This document shows, piece after piece, positions 1 through 9,382 of a DNA stretch of 16,263 nt. The DNA comes from DASXTS01 sp036505275 (GTDB lineage Bacteria > Actinomycetota > Actinomycetes > Mycobacteriales > Pseudonocardiaceae), in the NCBI GenBank assembly GCA_036505275.1, contig DASXTS010000078.1:1-16263 (forward strand). The letters run 5' to 3'. The notes beneath the pieces were generated by a model, which did no database searches, was not told where the DNA came from, and saw nothing but the letters and a program-made list of their open reading frames with translations. How positions within the stretch are numbered: position 1 is the first letter of the stretch; every line of letters starts with the position of its first letter. The position numbers and the translations under genes are program-made.

Positions 1-1214
1 ATGCGCAGCCGAGCGGCTGCCTCGTCGACCAGGTCGATCGCCTTGTCCGGCAGGTAGCGCGCGGTGATGTACCGATCCGAGAGCGTGGCCGCGGCCACCA
101 GCCCCGCGTCCGTGATCCGGACGCCGTGGTGCACCTCGTACCGCTCCTTGAGCCCGCGCAGGATGCCGATCGTGTCCTCGACGCTCGGTTCGCCGACGAA
201 CACCTGCTGGAAGCGGCGCTCCAGGGCGGGATCCTTCTCGATCCGCTCGCGGAACTCGTCCAGCGTGGTGGCGCCGACCATGCGCAGCTCGCCTCTGGCC
301 AGCATTGGCTTGATCATGTTTCCGGCGTCCATCGAGCCCTCGCCGGTCGCGCCTGCGCCGACGATGGTGTGCAGCTCGTCGATGAACGTGATGATCTGGC
401 CGGCCGAGTCGGTGATCTCCTTGAGCACGGCCTTCAACCGCTCCTCGAACTCACCGCGGTACTTCGAGCCGGCGACCATCGAGCCAAGGTCGAGGGCCAC
501 CACCCGCTTCCCCCGCAGCGACTCCGGCACGTCGCCGGCAACGATGCGCTGGGCCAGGCCCTCGACGATCGCGGTCTTGCCGACGCCGGGCTCGCCAATG
601 AGCACCGGGTTGTTCTTGGTCCGGCGGGCCAGCACCTGCACCACCCGGCGGATCTCCGTGTCCCGGCCGATCACCGGGTCCAGCTTGCCCTCGCGGGCCT
701 GGGCGGTGAGGTCCAGCCCGTACTTCGCCAGCGCCTGGTAGGTGCCCTCCGGGTCCGGCGAGGTGACCCTGGCCGACCCGCGGACCTTGCTGAACGCCTC
801 GCGCAGCGCCTCCGGCGTCGCCCCGTGCCGGCGCAGCAGGTCGGCGACGCTGCCGCCGGCGACGGCCAGGCCGACCAGCAGGTGTTCGGTGGACACGTAC
901 TCGTCGCCCATGTCGGTGGCCAGTTCCTGCGACGTGGTGAGCACCCGCAGCGCGTCCCGGTTGAACTGGGGCGCCGACACCGTGGCGCCTGCCGCGCTGG
1001 GCAGCCCGTTGGCCAGCCGGTTGAGCTGGCTTCTGACGGTCGCCGGGTCGGCGCCCACGGCGGACAGCAGCGGCGCCGCGATGCCGTCGCCCTGGGCCAG
1101 CAGCGCACCGAGCAGGTGCACCGGGCCGACGTCCGGGTTGCCAGCGACGCTCGCGGCCTGCACGGCCGACGACACGGCCTGCTGGGTCTTCGTCGTCGGG
1201 TTGAACGCGTCCAT
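1..1214 (-). CDS. clpB: ClpB disaggregase, N-terminal 404 residues (3' end outside window)
   Basis: ClpB is an AAA+ ring ATPase that works with DnaK/DnaJ/GrpE in the cytoplasm to pull apart aggregated proteins. The minus-strand frame stays open from an ATG at 1214 to the window edge and gives 404 of the usual ~850-870 residues. It shows the N-terminal Clp repeat domain (about 1-145), then the first AAA+ domain with Walker A GEPGVGKT (207-214), Walker B IITFIDE (274-280) and GATTLDEFRERIEKD (314-328). The partial product ends in the conserved LPDKAIDLVDEAAARLR region. The start is supported by TGAGGTGG just upstream (1217-1224). A HAIR operator at 1270-1290 places it in the HspR regulon with the dnaK operon. 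The second AAA+ domain and the stop codon are not visible. Identification is secure. Confidence 0.97.
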   Translation of the reverse strand, partial: MDAFNPTTKTQQAVSSAVQAASVAGNPDVGPVHLLGALLAQGDGIAAPLLSAVGADPATVRSQLNRLANGLPSAAGATVSAPQFNRDALRVLTTSQELATDMGDEYVSTEHLLVGLAVAGGSVADLLRRHGATPEALREAFSKVRGSARVTSPDPEGTYQALAKYGLDLTAQAREGKLDPVIGRDTEIRRVVQVLARRTKNNPVLIGEPGVGKTAIVEGLAQRIVAGDVPESLRGKRVVALDLGSMVAGSKYRGEFEERLKAVLKEITDSAGQIITFIDELHTIVGAGATGEGSMDAGNMIKPMLARGELRMVGATTLDEFRERIEKDPALERRFQQVFVGEPSVEDTIGILRGLKERYEVHHGVRITDAGLVAAATLSDRYITARYLPDKAIDLVDEAAARLR

Positions 1215-1248
1215 TCCCACCTCACGCAGACGATCTTTGACACTCGTC

Positions 1249-1290
1249 ACTATGCACAACGTCGGCAAACTTGAGCCTGTTCCGCTCAAT
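1249..1290 (-). promoter_or_regulatory. clpB promoter region with HspR/HAIR operator
   Basis: The inverted repeat CTTGAGC-N7-GCTCAAT at 1270-1290 matches the actinobacterial HAIR consensus (CTTGAGT-N7-ACTCAAG), including the 7-bp spacing. It is bound by HspR in Streptomyces and Mycobacterium. On the minus strand a CATAGT hexamer (1249-1254) could be the -10 box, which would put the HAIR over the -35 region and explain repression. The operator call is strong; the -10 assignment is tentative. Confidence 0.82.
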
Positions 1291-1539
1291 TTTGCCGCAA
1301 CAGCGGTGTCGCTCATTCGGCTCGCCCGGCGGCAGCGGGTAGCCCGTCCGCAGGATGACTTGACGACCTCGGGTAGCCGGCCGCGGGCAAGGTCTACCCG
1401 AACGAGCGATCAAGGCGCTGGCCCCCTGCGGGAGGGTTTATGGTCCTGGGCGTCGGGGAGTCGCAATGGCGGCGGATGTGAGGGCGGGCCATAACCCGCA
1501 CGGGTCCGCCTGAGTTATTCGGGAGAGCAGCGCCCAGAC
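1291..1539. other. Intergenic region between divergent clpB and flavohemoglobin genes
   Basis: The 325-bp gap between the divergent clpB and flavohemoglobin starts (1215-1539) holds the clpB promoter and HAIR on its left side. The rest, up to 1539, must contain the promoter of the flavohemoglobin gene. I see no convincing -35/-10 pair, no small gene and no RNA gene there. The only recognisable element near the right end is GGGAGAG at 1521-1527, a possible ribosome binding site 12 nt before the ATG at 1540. Confidence 0.5.
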
Positions 1540-2736
1540 ATGACCGCAGACGCCGTCATCACGCCCCTTCCGGCGCATCGGCCCCCGCCTCGGGTGCCGC
1601 ACCGGCCGGAATCGCCGACCGCGGGCAACTCGATGGTCAGGCACATCCGGGAGAGCTTCGCCGCGGTGGAGCCGCGGGCCGAGGAGACCGCCCGCTTCTT
1701 CTACGCCATGCTCTTCAGCCTCGCGCCACAGGTCCGTGACCTCTTCCCGGCGAACATGGAAGTGCAGCGCAGCCGGCTGCTGCGGGCCCTCGTACACGTC
1801 GTGCAGATGGTGGACCGGCCGGACGAGCTGGTCCCGTTCCTGCGCCAGCTCGGCCGGGACCACCGCAAGTTCGGCGTGATCCTCGAGCACTACGAGGCGG
1901 TCGGCATCGCGCTGCTCGCAGCGGTGCGCCGGTACGCCGGCGACGCCTGGACGCCGGTCGTCGAGGGTGCCTGGGCCAACGCGTACACAGTGATCGCGAC
2001 GACCATGCAGGACGCGGCGGCCAGCGACGTCGGGCCGGCCTGGTGGAGCGCCACCGTCGTCGATCATCAACGGCTGGCCTGGGATCTGGCCGTCGTACGG
2101 CTGCAGCCCGACCAGCCGGTGCCCTACCGGGCCGGCCAGTACGTCAGCGTCGAGGTGCCACAGCGGCGGAGGGTGTGGCGCTACCTGTCGCCGGCGAACG
2201 CACCGCGCCCGGACGGTGTGGTGGAGTTCCATATCCGCGCGGTGAAGGGCGGCTGGGTCAGCCGGGCCGTGGTCGGCCACGGCCGGATCGGCGACGTGTG
2301 GCGGATCGGCCCGCCGATGGGCCGGCTGGGCGTCGACCGCCGCGCCGGCCGGGACGTGCTCATGGTCGCCGGCGGCACCGGCATCGCCCCAATGCGGGCC
2401 ATCCTCGAGGAGCTGTCACGGTGGGGCGACAACCCGGCCGTCCAGGTGTTCTTCGGCGGCCGCACCCGCGCAGACCTGTACGACCTCGATATCCTGCACG
2501 GCCTGGCGGCCACCAACCCCTGGCTGACCGTGGTACCCGTCGTGGAGTCCGAACTGCGGGTCCCCGGCGCCGAGCACGGCACCCTCGCGGACGTGGTGAC
2601 CAGGCGCGGCGCGTGGACCGATCGGGACGTGCTGGTCTGCGGCTCGCCGTCGATGATCAGGGCGACGGTGTCCAGGATGCTGGTCGCCGGCACCCCACTG
2701 GACCGCATCCGGTACGACCCGTTCACCCTGGACTGA
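1540..2736 (+). CDS. Flavohemoglobin-like protein (globin + FAD/NAD(P)H reductase), probable NO dioxygenase
   Basis: The 398-residue protein has the two-part layout of flavohemoglobins, which oxidise NO to nitrate using O2 and NAD(P)H. The globin domain (about 32-165) has the B10 Tyr (Y55), CD1 Phe (F69), a candidate distal Gln (Q76), proximal His H108 and, ten residues later, Y118; the same 10-residue spacing is seen in E. coli Hmp. The reductase half has the FAD motif RYLS (214-217), GGWVS (237-241) and the NAD-binding GGTGIAP (278-284), and ends in YDPFTLD. A proline-rich extension of ~30 residues precedes the globin. An internal ATG at codon 32 is an alternative start, but GGGAGAG upstream of 1540 supports the longer form. 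It is divergent from clpB and convergent with hspR. NO detoxification is inferred from the family; electron-transfer partners and substrate are not shown by the sequence. Confidence 0.86.
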   Translation: MTADAVITPLPAHRPPPRVPHRPESPTAGNSMVRHIRESFAAVEPRAEETARFFYAMLFSLAPQVRDLFPANMEVQRSRLLRALVHVVQMVDRPDELVPFLRQLGRDHRKFGVILEHYEAVGIALLAAVRRYAGDAWTPVVEGAWANAYTVIATTMQDAAASDVGPAWWSATVVDHQRLAWDLAVVRLQPDQPVPYRAGQYVSVEVPQRRRVWRYLSPANAPRPDGVVEFHIRAVKGGWVSRAVVGHGRIGDVWRIGPPMGRLGVDRRAGRDVLMVAGGTGIAPMRAILEELSRWGDNPAVQVFFGGRTRADLYDLDILHGLAATNPWLTVVPVVESELRVPGAEHGTLADVVTRRGAWTDRDVLVCGSPSMIRATVSRMLVAGTPLDRIRYDPFTLD

Positions 2737-2745
2737 GCCGGGGCC

Positions 2746-2849
2746 ACCCGGCGTGTCCGCGTATACGGACACGTGAGTTGGCCGTTTGAGCACAGTGGAA
2801 TGTGCCCAAACGGCCAACTGATAAGCACGAACCCGCGGACACGCCGGGT
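2746..2849. terminator. Nested inverted repeat between convergent genes (probable bidirectional terminator)
   Basis: A 104-bp element fills the gap between the flavohemoglobin stop (2736) and the hspR stop (2857). Its outer arms, ACCCGGCGTGTCCGCG (2746-2761) and its exact complement (2834-2849), are a perfect 16-bp pair. Inside, AGTTGGCCGTTTG (2776-2788) pairs perfectly with 2807-2819, with GCACA/TGTGC (2790-2794/2801-2805) at the tip. A third possibility is CGTGTCCG (2752-2759) pairing locally with CGGACACG (2766-2773) instead of with the distal copy (2836-2843). There is no T-run, which is normal for high-GC actinomycete terminators. It may also be a small dispersed repeat, discussed in the findings. 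Confidence 0.75.
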
Positions 2850-2856
2850 ATGAAGG

Positions 2857-3276
2857 TCAGCGGCGCGGTGGGGGCTTCCAGACCATCAGCGCGGACTGCT
2901 GGCGCAGCGGCACGAGGTCGCGGCGGTAGGACGCGTGCACGGCGGCCGCGGCCTGCTCGGCCGCGGCGTGCGCGGCCGCGAGCTCCTCGGTGAGTTCGGC
3001 GATCCGCCGGCGCAGCGCCTGCACCTCGTTGTCCAGCTCGATGATCCGCTTGACGCCGGCCAGGTTCACGCCCTCGTCCTGGGAGAGCCGCTGCACCTCG
3101 CGCAGCAGTTCGATGTCGCGCACGGAGTAGCGGCGGCCGCCGCCGCTGGTGCGGCCGGGGGTGACCAGGCCGAGCCGATCGTAGCTGCGCAGTGTCTGGG
3201 CGTGCATGCCGGCGAGCTCGGCGGCCATCGAGATCACGAACACCGGCGTGTCCGCACTGTGGTTCGGCGTGGTCAC
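2857..3276 (-). CDS. hspR: HspR, MerR-family repressor of the heat-shock operon
   Basis: This 139-residue protein starts at GTG 3276 and is the last gene of the dnaK operon. A MerR-type winged helix-turn-helix is recognisable: VFVISMAAELAGMHAQTLRSY followed by DRLGLVTPGRTSGGGRRYS (about 12-50) and DIELLREVQRLSQDEGVNLAGVKRIIEL. An Ala/Glu-rich coiled coil (about 80-115) would serve dimerisation, and the protein ends in a basic, proline-rich tail. HspR binds HAIR sites as a repressor, in Streptomyces with DnaK as co-repressor; matching sites lie upstream of dnaK and clpB here. A perfect AGGAGG (3283-3288) directly after the dnaJ stop, 12 bp before the start, points to translational coupling. 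Length and context fit the family well. Confidence 0.95.
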   Translation of the reverse strand: MTTPNHSADTPVFVISMAAELAGMHAQTLRSYDRLGLVTPGRTSGGGRRYSVRDIELLREVQRLSQDEGVNLAGVKRIIELDNEVQALRRRIAELTEELAAAHAAAEQAAAAVHASYRRDLVPLRQQSALMVWKPPPRR

Positions 3277-3288
3277 GTGGCGCCTCCT

Positions 3289-4449
<1,161 letters not shown>

Positions 4450-4467
4450 CGCACCCCCTGATCATGC

Positions 4468-5403
4468 CTAGTGCGTTGACGCAATGTCGTCGTTGGTATC
4501 GCCGTTGGTATCGCCGTCGCCGGTGTTGTCACCACCGCCGCCGTCGCTGCCGCTGCTGTCGCTGCTGTCGCCGCTGCTGTCGCCGCTGCCTTCGCTGCTG
4601 TCCGAACGCGCCAGCGCGCCCGGTGGTTCCGGCTCGATCAGCGAATCCGCCACGCTGTCGTCCACGGTGGGCGGCTCGCCCGGCTCGTGGTCGGTCACCG
4701 CGACCATGGCCGGCCGCAGCACCCGCTCGCCGAACTTGTACCCGCGGCGCAGCACCGCGGTCACGGTCGGGCTGCTCACGTCCGGCGACGTCGCGTGCTG
4801 CACGGCCTCGTGCAGCATCGGGTCGAACGGCTCGCCCTCGTGCGCGAATGCGTTCAGCCCCGCCTTCTGCAGCGAGGTGGTGAGCTTGTCGCCGACCGCG
4901 CGGAACGCGCCGGTAAGGTCGCCGTGCGCCTCGGCCCGCTCCAGGTCGTCCAGCACGCCGAGCAGGTCGGCGACGACGGATGCCTTGGCGATCGTGACCA
5001 CCGCCTCACGGTCGCGGTCCACCCGCTTGCGGTAGTTGGCGTACTCGGCGGTGATCCGCTTGAGGTCGGCGGTGCGCTCGTCGAGCTCGGCCTGCAGGGC
5101 CTCCTGCTCGGCCCGGTCGGGCTCCGCCGTCAGCGTGGCCTGCGCCGTGCCGCCCGAGCCGCCCGAGCGGCCCGAGCCACCGGTGCCGCCCACCGTGCTC
5201 CTCACTGTGCTCCCCACTGTCCTGCCCGCCGTGCTGCCGGCTGTGCTGCCAGCTGTGCTGCCGGCTGTGCTGCCAGCCGTGCTGCCGGGCGGGCCGTCGG
5301 TGGTGGCCGAAGGGTCCGGCGTGCGGACCGCCCCGGTCTTGGGGTCGATCCGCCGCTTGTCCCTGACCACGACCGGCGGCTCCTCGTCGCCTCGGTGACT
5401 CAC
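4468..5403 (-). CDS. grpE: GrpE nucleotide exchange factor, with long repetitive ends
   Basis: GrpE dimers release ADP from DnaK. The core shows the long dimer helix (QEALQAELDERTADLKRITAEY, then ANYRKRVDRDREAV), the four-helix bundle and the conserved beta-domain stretch GEPFDPMLHEAVQH...VLRRGYKFGERVLRPAMVAV. I choose GTG 5403 (311 aa) because GAGGAGAG (5407-5414) lies just before it. An in-frame GTG at 5442, overlapping the dnaK stop as GTGA, would add 13 residues but has no ribosome binding site. The protein is much longer than the usual ~200 aa: an N-terminal linker is built of repeated STAG/STVG units (DNA repeat at 5195-5290) and a tail of ~45 residues is rich in Ser, Asp and Gly. These ends look disordered and have no known role. 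The operon context makes the identification certain. Confidence 0.94.
   Translation of the reverse strand: MSHRGDEEPPVVVRDKRRIDPKTGAVRTPDPSATTDGPPGSTAGSTAGSTAGSTAGSTAGRTVGSTVRSTVGGTGGSGRSGGSGGTAQATLTAEPDRAEQEALQAELDERTADLKRITAEYANYRKRVDRDREAVVTIAKASVVADLLGVLDDLERAEAHGDLTGAFRAVGDKLTTSLQKAGLNAFAHEGEPFDPMLHEAVQHATSPDVSSPTVTAVLRRGYKFGERVLRPAMVAVTDHEPGEPPTVDDSVADSLIEPEPPGALARSDSSEGSGDSSGDSSDSSGSDGGGGDNTGDGDTNGDTNDDIASTH
5195..5290. repeat. Eight-unit 12-bp tandem repeat inside grpE
   Basis: Five near-identical 12-bp units (GTGCTGCCGGCT or GTGCTGCCAGCT on the plus strand) run from 5231 to 5290, preceded by three diverged units (5195-5230). They encode repeated Gly-Ser-Thr-Ala/Val tetrapeptides on the minus strand. 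The units stay in frame, so length changes would not disrupt grpE. The pattern suggests replication slippage. Confidence 0.85.
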
Positions 5404-5438
5404 GTGCTCTCCTCGAATCCGCTCGTCAGTCGACCCGC

Positions 5439-7316
<1,878 letters not shown>

Positions 7317-7333
7317 GGAAGTCCTCCAACACG

Positions 7334-7414
7334 CTATTGTTCGTTTGCCTTGAGTGGCCCTGGCTCAAGTTTGCCATGACTTGTCGAGTCCAAGTTGAGC
7401 CGGTCCCACTCAAG
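7334..7414 (-). promoter_or_regulatory. dnaK operon control region with two HspR/HAIR operators
   Basis: Two HAIR sites lie between vapC and dnaK. The first, at 7349-7369, is CTTGAGT-N7-GCTCAAG; the second, at 7394-7414, is GTTGAGC-N7-ACTCAAG. Both keep the 7-bp spacer and their centres are 45 bp apart, so two HspR dimers could bind in tandem. A CAATAG hexamer on the minus strand (7334-7339) is a possible -10 box, but I find no convincing -35. The operators are clear; the exact promoter is not. Confidence 0.88.
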
Positions 7415-7480
7415 CTTCGTCAACCGTCCCAACGGACACCCCGCCCGCCGTGTTCCCGCGGGCCGCGGTCGAGTTCCGGG

Positions 7481-7918
7481 TCAGACAGCCCGGACCGGGT
7501 TGACCCACCGCACACCCGGCAGCCGGCCGAAGTCCGTGTCGGTCGAGGCGACCGTCAACCCGTTCTCGACGGCGAGGGCCGCCAGGTGGAAGTCGGCGAT
7601 CATCTTGCTGGTCGGCTTCGTGCCGTCGATCAACTGGCCGATGATGTGCCGGTGTCCCCGACCGGGGACCGGAATCCACGCCGCCGGTGCGTCGAGCCAG
7701 CGCTCGACCTGCTGCCAGGCATTGCCGACCGAAATCGGCGGATCGACGAAGCGCGGCCCGGACGCGATCCGCACGAAACCGAGCAGGCTGTGCCACGGCA
7801 GGCCCACCGACGACATCCGGCCGTTCAGCTTCCGGTCCAGCCACGACCTGGCCTCGGGATGCCACTGGGCCGAAGCGATCGTCGCGTGCAGCAGGATATT
7901 GATGTCGACCAGGTACAT
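7481..7918 (-). CDS. vapC: VapC-type PIN-domain toxin ribonuclease
   Basis: This 145-residue PIN-domain protein is the likely toxin of a type II toxin-antitoxin pair; such proteins cleave specific RNAs with a metal-binding acidic cluster. Acidic residues in PIN positions are D5 (YLVDINILLHA), D109 (MIADFHLAALAVENG) and D127/D129 (ASTDTDFGRLPG). Instead of the common Glu in the second motif it has LPWHSLLGFVRI (40-51), which resembles a known VapC subgroup with a Trp/Leu-rich motif there, so I do not read it as an inactivating change. The ATG is separated from the vapB stop by a single base (TGACATG), so translation is probably coupled. It lies upstream of dnaK on the same strand with no clear terminator between them. 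Confidence 0.88.
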   Translation of the reverse strand: MYLVDINILLHATIASAQWHPEARSWLDRKLNGRMSSVGLPWHSLLGFVRIASGPRFVDPPISVGNAWQQVERWLDAPAAWIPVPGRGHRHIIGQLIDGTKPTSKMIADFHLAALAVENGLTVASTDTDFGRLPGVRWVNPVRAV

Positions 7919-7919
7919 G

Positions 7920-8180
7920 TCACTGCAACTTCTGCCGGTAGTACTCGTCGTCCAACTGCTCCGTCGCTTCCTCGACGCTCATGAGCATGTGCCCGAGGTC
8001 GACCGGAGTCGTGTAGCTGATCTGCTCGCCGGGTTCGCGCTGCTCCGGGATCCGTTGCAGCGCCTCCAGCCCGGCGCGGAGCGCCTCGTTGATGACCGAC
8101 TTGAAGCTCCGGCCCTGCTCATGGCTGAGCCGTTCCAGCCGGATGGCCAGGTCGTCGTCGAGCGTCACCGTGGTTCGCAT
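7920..8180 (-). CDS. vapB: VapB-type antitoxin (ribbon-helix-helix)
   Basis: This is an 86-residue protein whose N-terminus MRTTVTLDDDLAIRLERLSHEQGRSFKSVINEALRAGL is a classic ribbon-helix-helix DNA-binding fold. The acidic C-terminal part (about 45-86) would wrap the toxin. Antitoxins of this type bind VapC and, with it, repress their own promoter. The start is taken at ATG 8180; the TTG codon just before it adds one residue and is less likely. There is no Shine-Dalgarno sequence. TATGAT (8187-8192) sits 6 nt before the ATG, the layout of a leaderless mRNA. It is followed directly by vapC. Confidence 0.88.
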   Translation of the reverse strand: MRTTVTLDDDLAIRLERLSHEQGRSFKSVINEALRAGLEALQRIPEQREPGEQISYTTPVDLGHMLMSVEEATEQLDDEYYRQKLQ

Positions 8181-8246
8181 CAATACATCATAATCTAACG
8201 AGATGTCATGATGCGACTTCGACTGGCGGTTCGGTCTCCCGAAGTC
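8181..8246 (-). promoter_or_regulatory. vapBC promoter and possible operator
   Basis: The minus-strand -10 candidate TATGAT (8187-8192) ends 6 nt before the vapB ATG, implying transcription starts at or next to the start codon. An inverted pair CATCAT (8186-8191) and ATGATG (8208-8213) overlaps it and could be the antitoxin operator. A second pair, GACTTCG (8215-8221) and CGAAGTC (8240-8246), lies between this and the end of the GntR gene and may be a weak terminator. All functional readings are inferred. Confidence 0.5.
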
Positions 8247-8271
8247 AACCGGCCGCTTCAGCGCGGAGCGG

Positions 8272-9069
8272 TTACTCCGGTGCCCAACCGAGGGGCTCTG
8301 GCCGGTACCAGCGCAGGCGTACCCGATCGCTGCGCGCGAGCACGATCACCCCGGCCGGAAGCGTCCGGTCGGCCATCAGCACCTGGCACGGGTAACTGAT
8401 GATCTTCACAGAGACCCCCTTCGGCATGCCGAGCGCGGCGCGCTGGGCCGGGGTCGGCATCCTGCTCTGCTCCTCCATCAGTTCCGCCGACACCGGGTGC
8501 CCGACGAGGGCGAGCTGCCCGACCTCGACGTCCTGCCAGCCGTCGCCGTTGTGCGCCAGTTCAGGCGGCAGATAGGAGGTCGAGGTCAGGATGGGCTCAC
8601 CGTCGACGGCCAGCTTCATCACGCGCTCGATCATCCGGGCGCCGGGTTCCAGCCCGAGCAGCGCGGCGAACCGCTTCGGCACGGCCACCGCGGCCTGGCT
8701 CCACTCCCGCCGTTCGGCGCCGGTTTCCGAGCCGGCGCTGAACGCCAGCGGCGGCTCTGCCACCCGATCTGCAACCCCATCCACCAGGTATCCGGCCTGC
8801 GCCTGATGCAGCTTGATGACGAGCCGGTAGGCCGGCTCGCGGTTGGACACCCGCGAGGGTCTGCCCTGACCCTTGTCGATCAAGCCCTCCCCAACCAGCA
8901 CGTCGATCGCCCGCCGCATGGTCGTCACGGACACGCCCTGCTCGGCCGCCAGATCGCGTTCGCTCGGCAGCGTGTGCCCGTCCTCCCACTCGCCCGACAG
9001 GATCAGCTCCCGGAACCTGTCGGCGACCCGCGTCGTCTTCTTTGTTTCCCCGGAGGCGTCAGCGGCCAC
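8272..9069 (-). CDS. GntR-family transcriptional regulator, HutC/UTRA type
   Basis: The protein has an N-terminal winged helix-turn-helix of the GntR family (about 10-80): RVADRFRELILSGEWEDG, then LPSERDLAAEQGVSVTTMRRAI and DVLVGEGLIDKGQGRPSRVS. A UTRA-type ligand-binding domain follows (about 95-265, including GLEPGARMIERVMKLAVDGEP and TSTSYLPPEL), which in relatives binds sugars, amino acids or related effectors. I take GTG 9069 (265 aa) as the start because GAGG lies 6 nt before it (9076-9079); a GTG at 9108 would add 13 unconserved residues. A palindrome 53 bp upstream and a second copy suggest autoregulation. No obvious metabolic partner is next to it, so the ligand cannot be guessed. 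Confidence 0.88.
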   Translation of the reverse strand: MAADASGETKKTTRVADRFRELILSGEWEDGHTLPSERDLAAEQGVSVTTMRRAIDVLVGEGLIDKGQGRPSRVSNREPAYRLVIKLHQAQAGYLVDGVADRVAEPPLAFSAGSETGAERREWSQAAVAVPKRFAALLGLEPGARMIERVMKLAVDGEPILTSTSYLPPELAHNGDGWQDVEVGQLALVGHPVSAELMEEQSRMPTPAQRAALGMPKGVSVKIISYPCQVLMADRTLPAGVIVLARSDRVRLRWYRPEPLGWAPE

Positions 9070-9119
9070 GCCATACCTCGCGAGGTGATGGCGCCGGCAC
9101 CGACCCACTGGTGGGACCT

Positions 9120-9216
9120 ATCTTATTGCAATAAGCATACGCCGGCGGACAATCGAGCGCCGAAGCGGTTCGGCTGGGCCGAGCGGGTGACAGTGCGTCG
9201 ACTCGTTGCAATAAGC
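9120..9216. promoter_or_regulatory. Two 14-bp operator candidates upstream of the GntR gene
   Basis: CTTATTGCAATAAG at 9122-9135 is a perfect 14-bp palindrome. At 9202-9215 the sequence CTCGTTGCAATAAG matches it at 12 of 14 positions, and the identical core TTGCAATAAGC occurs in both. The two start exactly 80 bp apart. The first overlaps TAAGAT (9120-9125, minus strand), a possible -10 box for the GntR gene, so binding would block transcription. Binding by this regulator is inferred. Confidence 0.6.
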
Positions 9217-9382
9217 GTTGTGATAAACGCCGGGCAGGTGGCAACATTCGTGCTGCACCAGTCCAGCACGGCTCGCCGCAGCGGTAAGGCGGTCTCACTC
9301 GTGCAGTAACTATCACCGATGCGGGCGGTTGGGCGCGCGAAATCGCTGCGATGTAGCCAATTCGGGCATTTCCCCTGCCCCA
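9217..9382. other. Non-coding remainder between the hydrolase and GntR genes
   Basis: The 313-bp gap between the hydrolase stop and the GntR start (9070-9382) contains the two operator candidates in its first half. In the remainder the only structure I see is a short inverted pair, GTGCTG and CAGCAC, near 9249-9268. Open frames on either strand here lack ribosome binding sites and recognisable motifs. I find no gene. Confidence 0.45.

Noticed and set aside
126..1274. Long plus-strand open frame of 382 codons
   Set aside because: It lies antisense to clpB, whose minus-strand translation has full ClpB motifs. Long shadow frames are expected in DNA of this GC content.
5195..5290. Repeat block in grpE considered as a CRISPR array
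   Set aside because: Units are 12 bp, directly adjacent and without spacers, and they keep the grpE reading frame: a coding minisatellite.
7421..7480. Possible terminator after vapC (CCCGCGGG palindrome region)
   Set aside because: The palindrome is short with no stable extended stem. In a GC-rich spacer it is not distinguishable from chance.
8497..9309. 270-codon plus-strand frame over the GntR gene and its promoter
   Set aside because: It is antisense to a clear GntR/UTRA protein, shows no motifs, and would run through the palindromic operator region.
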